Below, in pieces: positions 1-4,855 of a stretch of DNA of 6,210 nt. Position 1 is the first letter of the stretch; each line of letters starts with the position of its first letter. The DNA is from Lachnospiraceae bacterium. GTDB taxonomy: Bacteria; Bacillota; Clostridia; Lachnospirales; Anaerotignaceae. Where the stretch lies: NCBI GenBank assembly GCA_003543235.1, contig DPJA01000026.1, positions 1 to 6,210 on the forward strand, read 5' to 3'. The notes beneath the pieces were generated by a model. It had not been told where the DNA came from. It searched no databases and saw nothing but the letters and a program-made list of their open reading frames with translations. A program made the position numbers and the translations under genes.

Positions 1-648
1 TTCAAGCGCTGCTAATTGTGGTTCTTCTTCCATAAAACCAAGTTGAACACCAAGTTTTTCTTCAGTGTCTTTAACATTTGTGTTTAATGTGTTAAGCATC
101 ATTTGAGCAACTATATCACGAGTGATTTCTGTTGTTCCATCAGCTGTTACAAGATTTGTTAATCCCATTTCTTGAGCCATTTGGTGAACGTCTGCGTAAA
201 TATCATCTGTAATTTCAAATCCCAATGCTCTTAGAAGTATTGTTTCAAGTTGTTGAGCTGTAACTAATTGATCGAAACCAAATGTTCCATCTCCCATACC
301 TTCTACTAATCCTAAATCTTGTGCCATACCTATAATAGGTAGGTAGTATTCATCTAAAATGTCTGTAAAATCTGAAGGCATTTCATAGGTTTCAAATTCT
401 ACATCTTGCTTGCCCATCAAACGAAGAGCAATAATAACTGCATCCTGTCTTGTTAATTGTTGTTCAAGCATTAAGTCACCATTTTCGTCACCTACGAAGA
501 TGCCAAATCCTTTAAGGATATTTGCACTATCTGCGTAAGTTGAAGCATCGTTGCTGGTTTCTGCTGCAAATACAGCAGTTGCCATTGAAGTAAGAATCAT
601 TGTTACAGCTAAAACTATAGCAAGAATTCTTCTTGTGGACTTTCTCAT
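1..648 (-). CDS. S-layer-homology (SLH) domain surface protein, N-terminal part (3' end outside window)
   Basis: The open frame runs from ATG at 648-646 to the window edge without a stop: 216 codons, incomplete at the C-terminus. It opens with a classic signal peptide: positive charge (MRKSTRR), a hydrophobic core at residues 8-27, and an Ala-X-Ala-type site near VFA|AE (residues 26-30). The mature part shows three SLH-like repeats at roughly residues 38-80, 92-144 and 147-190. Typical marks are YADSANILKGFGI, LTRQDAVIIALRLMG, FTDI, AQDLGLVEGMGDGTFG, and ITRDIVAQMMLNTL. SLH repeats bind pyruvylated secondary wall polymers, so the protein is probably exported and held non-covalently to the wall; what the missing C-terminus does cannot be seen. 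It is acidic and lacks cysteine in the visible part, as is usual for surface-layer proteins. The start is fixed by AAGGAGG at 663-657, eight bases upstream. The gene is divergent from the rest of the window and has its own elaborate leader and promoter. Confidence 0.88.
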   Translation of the reverse strand, partial: MRKSTRRILAIVLAVTMILTSMATAVFAAETSNDASTYADSANILKGFGIFVGDENGDLMLEQQLTRQDAVIIALRLMGKQDVEFETYEMPSDFTDILDEYYLPIIGMAQDLGLVEGMGDGTFGFDQLVTAQQLETILLRALGFEITDDIYADVHQMAQEMGLTNLVTADGTTEITRDIVAQMMLNTLNTNVKDTEEKLGVQLGFMEEEPQLAALE

Positions 649-656
649 TTTGTTTT

Positions 657-663
657 CCTCCTT
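657..663 (-). promoter_or_regulatory. Ribosome binding site of the SLH gene
   Basis: On the minus strand this reads AAGGAGG, followed by eight A-rich bases (AAAACAAA) and the ATG at 648-646. It decides the start of the SLH protein, because the signal peptide begins directly at that ATG. It is the second of two strong Shine-Dalgarno sequences in this leader; the other lies about 95 bases upstream. Confidence 0.85.
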
Positions 664-729
664 GAATTTTTTTAATAATTTAATATTGGTGTTTAAAATG
701 TTGCCCATTTTGTAGCTTGACGCATTTGG

Positions 730-753
730 TTAGGTATACCAGACACCAAGCAA
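730..753 (-). CDS. Possible leader peptide of 7 codons (MLGVWYT) in the SLH mRNA leader
   Basis: TTG at 753-751 opens a frame of seven codons ending in TAA at 732-730. It sits seven bases downstream of GGAGG in an unusually strong Shine-Dalgarno sequence, an optimal distance. The frame lies within a possible RNA hairpin: TTGGT and ACCAA can pair, and the loop contains the palindrome GGTATACC at 733-740. A second mini-frame, ATG at 725-723 (MRQATKWATF, stop at 695-693), follows four bases later but has no Shine-Dalgarno of its own. Whether any peptide is made is unknown. The alternative is that the site only binds ribosomes or 30S subunits and protects the mRNA. Confidence 0.3.
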   Translation of the reverse strand: MLGVWYT

Positions 754-756
754 TGT

Positions 757-768
757 TCACCTCCTCCT
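757..768 (-). promoter_or_regulatory. Upstream, orphan Shine-Dalgarno sequence (STAB-SD-like) in the SLH leader
   Basis: The minus strand reads AGGAGGAGGTGA, in which AGGAGGTGA is complementary over nine bases to the conserved 3' end of 16S rRNA (anti-SD UCACCUCCU). It is stronger than the ribosome binding site used by the gene but sits about 110 bases before the gene's ATG and roughly 40 bases after the inferred transcription start. Non-initiating Shine-Dalgarno sequences near mRNA 5' ends are known to stabilise transcripts (the STAB-SD of Bacillus thuringiensis cry3A). Highly expressed surface-layer genes often have long, stable leaders. The stabilising role here is inference. Confidence 0.55.
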
Positions 769-814
769 ATTCCTTGATTGAAACCTCATGCTAGTTAACA
801 TAATAACATGCGCG

Positions 815-842
815 ATTATATTTGTGTGGAATGTAATCGTAA
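815..842 (-). promoter_or_regulatory. Sigma-A-type promoter of the SLH gene with weak -35
   Basis: On the minus strand the -10 is a perfect TATAAT (820-815). The best -35 is TTACGA (842-837) with a 16-bp spacer, a poor match to TTGACA. Transcription would begin near 808, giving a leader of about 160 nt. A perfect -10 with a poor -35 overlapped by regulator half-sites is the usual look of a promoter controlled by an OmpR-family response regulator. Confidence 0.6.
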
Positions 843-870
843 TGTAATGGAGAAGTAAAAGTTACGTAAT
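831..870 (+). promoter_or_regulatory. Four direct half-sites at 11-bp period, including a WalR (YycF)-consensus box
   Basis: Read on the plus strand, hexamers ATGTAA (831-836), ATGTAA (842-847), AAGTAA (853-858) and ACGTAA (864-869) repeat at exactly 11-bp steps. Shifted by one base, the first pair reads TGTAAT, five bases, TGTAAT (832-848), a perfect match to the WalR/YycF box TGTWAH-N5-TGTWAH. The other two (AGTAAA, CGTAAT) are degenerate copies in register. Relative to the inferred start of the SLH transcript they lie at about -23 to -61 and cover its -35. One-turn-spaced direct repeats are how OmpR/PhoB-family dimers bind. The box points away from the SLH gene, an orientation seen at some WalR-repressed promoters. 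A PhoP-type array (TTAACA-like repeats, same spacing and same -20 to -60 position) is the main alternative; the repeats here, TTACNT on the minus strand, fit that consensus less well. Confidence 0.55.
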
Positions 871-1328
871 AATAGTATGCACAAGCGCCGGAATTTCGAG
901 AAATCAGAGTTATTGTCATGCAATATCGATATTTATGTTAACCAGCAAAAACTATTTTACTCATCTAATTACATTATGTCCAGTTATAATTTCTGCTACT
1001 AGAACCAAGATTTAGAGGGCAAATTGGAGTAATTAGGATATCAGGAGAGAAACATACTAATTGTAAGAATATAAAGAGGTTCGGTGAAGGGGTAAGAGGC
1101 TGGGTAGAATTATGTTGGAAAGTGAAGTGCAGGTTAAAAACAGGAGCATGTATTAATAATATTAAGGATAGGATAGGAATATTACTGTCATGGGGAAATA
1201 CTTAACCTATATCCCCGTAACACGAGAATATAAAACTTTATTAAAAGGTTATTTTTTGATTAAATTATATTGTTTCATTAATGGGACTTATGAAAATATA
1301 AAAAACGGAAATAATATTATATAATTCT
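871..1328. other. Intergenic stretch without a supportable gene
   Basis: No frame here combines a start, a Shine-Dalgarno sequence and protein-like composition. The longest noted is a 31-codon minus-strand frame (1149-1057) without a ribosome binding site. The plus strand is purine-rich between about 1010 and 1190, including a GGATAGGATAGG run near 1166-1178. Small structures are a perfect 12-bp palindrome AATATCGATATT (922-933), a stem-loop at 1192-1216, and a weak AT-rich hairpin followed by six T (about 1233-1257) that is too poor to call a terminator. It may be decayed sequence or an unrecognised RNA region. Confidence 0.5.
1192..1216. other. Small stem-loop in the long intergenic region
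   Basis: GGGGAAATA (1192-1200) can pair with TATATCCCC (1208-1216) in eight of nine positions around the loop CTTAACC. No T-run follows directly, so it is not a standard intrinsic terminator. It could be an operator-like palindrome or part of an RNA; no function can be assigned. Confidence 0.3.
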
Positions 1329-1448
1329 TACTAAGCATTTTACATAAAAGAGTGCAGATAAGCTCTGACGAGTCGCAGGGTGTCCCTGCACAAAGCTCTC
1401 TCCTTCAGCCGCCTATGGTGGCTGGTAAAAATGTAATATACTTAGTAG
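1329..1448. repeat. 120-bp inverted-repeat element with GC-rich, multi-hairpin core (MITE-like or structured RNA candidate)
   Basis: Arms TACTAAGCATTTTACAT (1329-1345) and ATGTAATATACTTAGTA (1431-1447) are inverted repeats matching at 15 of 17 positions. They enclose an 85-nt core much richer in GC than its flanks. As RNA the core can form hairpins GCUC-UGAC-GAGU (1362-1373, one G-U pair), GCAGGG-UGU-CCCUGC (1375-1389) and CAGCCGCC-UAU-GGUGGCUG (1406-1424, 8 bp with one G-U pair). An alternative helix, GUGCAG (1352-1357) with CUGCAC (1386-1391), excludes the second hairpin. The pentamer ATTCT abuts both ends (1324-1328 and 1449-1453) as a possible target duplication. The element contains no coding frame and lies upstream of the peptidase promoter, so it is not in that gene's main leader. 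It matches no riboswitch or ribozyme consensus I can recall. A non-autonomous mobile element and a free-standing ncRNA both remain open. Confidence 0.5.
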
Positions 1449-1480
1449 ATTCTATATAGTTACAAATACAAACAAAATGT

Positions 1481-1509
1481 TTAACATTATACTGCTTACA
1501 TACTATAAT
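1481..1509 (+). promoter_or_regulatory. Sigma-A promoter of the LysM-G5-M23 gene
   Basis: TTAACA (1481-1486, five of six to TTGACA), a 17-bp spacer and a perfect TATAAT (1504-1509). Transcription should start near 1516, leaving a short leader of about 28 nt that contains the ribosome binding site AAAGGAG (1531-1537). This makes the 120-bp element upstream separate from the main transcript. Confidence 0.75.
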
Positions 1510-1543
1510 AGTATTATATTAAGAGGGCTGAAAGGAGCTTAAA

Positions 1544-3001
1544 ATGGCTAATGAAAAATCGTCTAAAGCTGATAATGGCCAATCTTCTGATAAAGCTGAA
1601 GAAAGTTTATGTAGCCGTGAAGATTCGAATGAGTTTAATGTAGAAAAGAATGAATGGAAGTCAATAACAAACTTTACTCCAAGAAAAAAGAATATATATA
1701 ATAAGTACGCTGTTGCAATAATTATTACAACACTTCTTGTTACATTAATACTTCAGATTAAGATTAGACCTGTAGTGGTTGTAAGTCTTAATAAAGCTTC
1801 AATTGCGATTGTTCCAAATAAAAAAAGCTTTGAAGGTGCTTTATCTAAACTACAAAATAAATGGAAAAATGTATATAAGAAAGATATAAGGATTAAAGGT
1901 GAATTATCTTATAAAATGCGGCTATTACCGAGCAATGCAATAGCTTCTGAGAAGCAAGTTGCAGAAGCTATTGAGGCTCATACCGATTCTTTGGTTAAGG
2001 TTAAAGCAATAACTGTAGATGGAGAAGCAAAAGCAATAGTAAAAGATAATGATACGGCACAGATAGTTTTAAATAGTATAAAATTAAAATTTGATTCCAA
2101 ACAGGAACGAAATGCGCAGTTCAGTGAGGATGTAAAAATAGCTGATATATATGTAATGCCGGAAATGATTCAAAGTGAACAAGGTGCAGTTTCAATGCTT
2201 CTTACAAGTGTAAATACAGTGAAAGAATATACAGTAAAACGAGGAGACACTTTATGGGAAATTGCAGATAATAATAACATGTTGGTTGAAAAGCTTGCAG
2301 AGATTAACACTGATATTGGCGATTGCCTAAAGCCTGGGCAAGTAATTAGGCTAGTAGCGCCAAAAAGTATTGTTAATGTTAAGACAATTGAGTATACCCA
2401 AATAAAAGAGGATACCCCTTATGAGACGAAATTTGAAAGTGATCCAAATAGAGTAAAAGGAGAAAGAAAAGTTTTAGCGTACGGAACTATTGGAAAGAAA
2501 CTATACAAAATACAGATAGTAAAGCAAAATGGAGTTGAGGTGTCAAGGACTGTTTTAAATGAGCAACTAATCCAAGAAGCTAAGACCGAGGTTATAGCAA
2601 TTGGAACTAAAGCTAATGTAGCCAAAACTGGAACAGGAGCTTTTAAGGTTCCTGTTTTTGGCAGCATTACATCAAGGTTTGGTTATAGATGGGGAAGTGT
2701 TCACGAAGGTGTAGATATTTCAGGTAAGATGGGTCAGCCTATATACGCTGCAGATGGAGGAAAGATAATTTTCTCGGGTGTAGAAAGTGGTTATGGAAAT
2801 CTTGTAAAGATTGGACATGGGAATGGACTCGTAACCTATTATGGACACTGTAGCAAACTTTTAGTTAAAGTAGGGCAAAGTGTATCAAAAGGTGATCAGA
2901 TTGCTTTGATAGGAAGCACTGGGCACAGTACTGGCCCACACCTTCACTTTGAAGTTAGGAAAAATGGAGTGCCTACAGATCCTATGAAATATTTAAAATA
3001 A
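1544..3001 (+). CDS. Membrane-anchored LysM-G5-M23 family peptidoglycan metallopeptidase
   Basis: 485 residues. Order: a 54-residue charged, Ser/Glu-rich N-terminal tail predicted to be cytoplasmic; one membrane segment (about 55-71); two related extracellular units of a type common in clostridial M23 proteins (SIAIVPNKKSFEGALSKL near 86-103, AKAIVKDNDTAQIVLNSI near 162-179); a LysM domain (about 228-271, YTVKRGDTLWEIA) for binding glycan GlcNAc; a G5 domain (about 277-355, ending VIAIGTK); and a C-terminal M23/LytM domain (about 372-485). The M23 zinc ligands are visible as H387 and D391 (HEGVDIS) and H468 (HLHFE), with catalytic H435 (YYGHC) and H466. All key residues are intact, so an active endopeptidase cutting peptidoglycan cross-bridges or stems is expected; exact bond and partners are unknown. 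The start is set by AAAGGAG six bases before ATG. It probably contributes to wall growth or separation as a tethered enzyme. No convincing terminator separates it from fhs 81 nt downstream. Confidence 0.92.
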   Translation: MANEKSSKADNGQSSDKAEESLCSREDSNEFNVEKNEWKSITNFTPRKKNIYNKYAVAIIITTLLVTLILQIKIRPVVVVSLNKASIAIVPNKKSFEGALSKLQNKWKNVYKKDIRIKGELSYKMRLLPSNAIASEKQVAEAIEAHTDSLVKVKAITVDGEAKAIVKDNDTAQIVLNSIKLKFDSKQERNAQFSEDVKIADIYVMPEMIQSEQGAVSMLLTSVNTVKEYTVKRGDTLWEIADNNNMLVEKLAEINTDIGDCLKPGQVIRLVAPKSIVNVKTIEYTQIKEDTPYETKFESDPNRVKGERKVLAYGTIGKKLYKIQIVKQNGVEVSRTVLNEQLIQEAKTEVIAIGTKANVAKTGTGAFKVPVFGSITSRFGYRWGSVHEGVDISGKMGQPIYAADGGKIIFSGVESGYGNLVKIGHGNGLVTYYGHCSKLLVKVGQSVSKGDQIALIGSTGHSTGPHLHFEVRKNGVPTDPMKYLK

Positions 3002-3082
3002 AAAACTATTTGAAGAAGACCGATGTATAGTCGATATATGAGCTGAAGGACTAATTAACAATCTAACATATCAGGGGGTACT

Positions 3083-4750
3083 ATGCTTACAGATATAGAA
3101 ATTGCTCAGAAGGCACAAATGAAGAAAATTACTCAAATTGCAGCACAGCTTGGAATTGATGAGGATGAGCTTGAGTTATACGGAAAGTATAAGGCTAAGG
3201 TTGGGCCAGAGGTTTGGGAAAGAGTTAAAAATAATAAGAATGGCAAATTGGTTTTAGTAACCGCAATTAATCCAACCCCTGCCGGTGAGGGAAAGACCAC
3301 AACTACGGTAGGACTTGGACAGGCTATGAACAAGATTGGAAAGAATACAATAATTGCACTTAGGGAGCCATCTCTTGGACCGAGTTTTGGAGTAAAAGGC
3401 GGTGCTGCAGGAGGGGGATATTCGCAGGTTGTACCGATGGAGGACATTAATCTTCATTTTACTGGGGATTTTCATGCAATTACGACTGCTCATGCACTTC
3501 TTTCAGCAGCTCTTGATAACCATATCTATCAAGGAAATGAACTTAACATAGATACAAGACAAATAGTTTGGAAAAGGGCTGTAGACATGAATGACAGAGC
3601 CTTAAGAAATATTGTTTTGGGGCTTGGTGGAAAGGCGCATGGAGTTCCACGAGAAGATGGTTATGTAATAACTGTAGCATCTGAAATTATGGCGATTTTA
3701 TGTTTATCAAAAGACCTTATGGACTTAAAGGAGAGATTGAGTAGAATAATTATTGGCTATAACTATGGTGACCAGCCTGTTACATGTGGAGATTTAAAGG
3801 TGCAGGGAGCAATGACCTTGATTCTAAAGGATGCTATAAAACCAAATCTTGTTCAAACTCTAGAAAACACTCCATGCCTAATTCATGGAGGACCTTTTGC
3901 AAATATTGCTCACGGCTGCAATAGTGTAGTTGCAACAAAGCTTGGATTAAAACTTGCTGACTATGTTATAACTGAATCTGGTTTTGGAGCTGACCTTGGT
4001 GCGGAGAAGTTTTTTGATATAAAATGCAGACTATCAGGCCTTAAGCCTGATTTAGTTGTATTGGTTGCAACAATAAGAGCCTTAAAATATAATGGTGGAT
4101 TGCAAAAAGATAAATTAAAGATAGAAAATCTAAGCGCATTAAAAGATGGATTTTGTAATCTTGAAAAGCATATTGAAAACATTCAAAAGTTTGGGGTACC
4201 TGTTGTTGTTGCATTAAATGCATTTGAAACTGATACAAATGATGAAATTAAATTTGTAAAAGAAAAATGTATCAGCATGGGTGCTGAATTTGTACTTTCT
4301 GAAGTGTTTGCAAAAGGTAGTGAAGGCGGGATTGAGCTTGCAGAGAAAGTTGTAGAAGTTTTGAAACATCCTTCTGAGTTTAAGGTTTTATATGATGAGA
4401 AGCTTTCTATTAAAGTGAAGGTTCAAACAATTGTTAAAGAAATATATGGAGGAAACAGTATAAATTATTCTCCCAATGCAGAGAAGGCAATTTCAAAGCT
4501 TGAAAAAATGGAGATGGATAAGTTGCCTATATGTATAGCAAAAACTCAATATTCTTTATCCGATAATCCAGCACTGCTAGGTAGGCCTGTGAGGTTTGAT
4601 GTTACAGTTAGAGACGTTAGAATTTCAAGAGGTGCAGGATTTATTGTGGTTTTACTTGGAGATATTATGACTATGCCGGGACTTCCAAAAGTACCTGCAG
4701 CTGAGAAAATTGACATTGATGAAAATGGGGTTATAACGGGATTGTTTTAA
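3083..4750 (+). CDS. fhs: Formate-tetrahydrofolate ligase (10-formyl-THF synthetase)
   Basis: 555 residues, full length for the family. It joins formate to tetrahydrofolate using ATP, giving 10-formyl-THF for purine and fMet-tRNA synthesis; in acetogens it is the second step of the methyl branch of the Wood-Ljungdahl pathway. It is cytoplasmic and homotetrameric in known members. Seen here: the N-terminal DIEIAQ...LELYGKYKAK block, the P-loop PTPAGEGKTTTTVGLG (about 64-79), the conserved REPSLGPSFGVKGGAAGGGY block (94-113), FTGDFHAI (126-133) and the second signature VATIRALKYNGG (328-339). The ATG is preceded by AGGGGG (3073-3078) at only four bases, a modest site. Upstream, a weak TTGAAG/TATATG pair with a 19-bp spacer (3010-3040) could be a promoter, or the gene may be read through from the peptidase gene. 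No other folate genes adjoin it, so whether the host is an acetogen cannot be judged. Confidence 0.97.
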   Translation: MLTDIEIAQKAQMKKITQIAAQLGIDEDELELYGKYKAKVGPEVWERVKNNKNGKLVLVTAINPTPAGEGKTTTTVGLGQAMNKIGKNTIIALREPSLGPSFGVKGGAAGGGYSQVVPMEDINLHFTGDFHAITTAHALLSAALDNHIYQGNELNIDTRQIVWKRAVDMNDRALRNIVLGLGGKAHGVPREDGYVITVASEIMAILCLSKDLMDLKERLSRIIIGYNYGDQPVTCGDLKVQGAMTLILKDAIKPNLVQTLENTPCLIHGGPFANIAHGCNSVVATKLGLKLADYVITESGFGADLGAEKFFDIKCRLSGLKPDLVVLVATIRALKYNGGLQKDKLKIENLSALKDGFCNLEKHIENIQKFGVPVVVALNAFETDTNDEIKFVKEKCISMGAEFVLSEVFAKGSEGGIELAEKVVEVLKHPSEFKVLYDEKLSIKVKVQTIVKEIYGGNSINYSPNAEKAISKLEKMEMDKLPICIAKTQYSLSDNPALLGRPVRFDVTVRDVRISRGAGFIVVLLGDIMTMPGLPKVPAAEKIDIDENGVITGLF

Positions 4751-4761
4751 TTTAAAATACG

Positions 4762-4798
4762 ATGGTTGTCGGGGTAAAAACTCGACAGTCATTTTTTT
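4762..4798 (+). terminator. Intrinsic terminator after fhs
   Basis: A 12-bp stem (4762-4773 with 4781-4792, including three G-U pairs) closes a seven-base loop GTAAAAA and is followed by a run of seven T (4792-4798). It begins 12 bases after the fhs stop and is the only strong terminator in the window. Confidence 0.9.
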
Positions 4799-4799
4799 A

Positions 4800-4828
4800 T
4801 TGCAAACTTCTCTAGGCAGGCATATAAT
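4800..4828 (+). promoter_or_regulatory. Sigma-A promoter of the CapA-like gene
   Basis: TTGCAA (4800-4805), a 17-bp spacer and a perfect TATAAT (4823-4828). Transcription should start near 4835, about 20 nt before the start codon. The -35 begins two bases after the T-run of the fhs terminator, so the CapA-like gene is a separate transcription unit. Confidence 0.75.
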
Positions 4829-4855
4829 ATTCATATAACGTTTTTGGAGGGTTTT

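Noticed and set aside
922..933. Perfect palindrome AATATCGATATT as an operator.
   Set aside because: A single AT-rich 12-bp palindrome with no promoter beside it; chance is plausible.
1057..1149. 31-codon minus-strand frame starting MLLFLTC.
   Set aside because: No Shine-Dalgarno sequence, no promoter, and composition fits the complement of purine-rich intergenic DNA.
1112..1156. 14-codon plus-strand frame MLESEVQ...
   Set aside because: Too short, without a ribosome binding site.
1233..1257. Weak hairpin followed by six T as a plus-strand terminator.
   Set aside because: The stem is almost all A-T with a bulge, and no gene ends upstream.
1363..1397. Hammerhead ribozyme: CTGACGAG followed by a hairpin and CAAAGC resembles the CUGANGA...GAAA core.
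   Set aside because: The essential GAAA is CAAA here, stem II does not end in the expected pairing, and no downstream strand can form stem III with a UH cleavage site.
1329..1448. Known riboswitch (c-di-AMP ydaO, c-di-GMP, ZTP, THF, lysine, T-box) upstream of a wall hydrolase and fhs.
   Set aside because: None of the core motifs I can recall for these classes is present, and a strong promoter lies between the element and the downstream gene.
1459..1501. A second WalR box at the peptidase promoter (single half-sites at 1459-1464 and 1495-1500, minus strand).
   Set aside because: Neither has a partner half-site 11 bp away, and the second has G at the position where the consensus excludes it.
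3133..3493. Minus-strand frames of 79 and 104 codons across the start of fhs.
   Set aside because: They lie entirely within the highly conserved fhs coding sequence, have low-complexity composition and no ribosome binding site.
4844..4855. TTG at 4844 as the start of the CapA-like protein.
   Set aside because: It overlaps the Shine-Dalgarno sequence GGAGG; ATG 4856 has the correct spacing.
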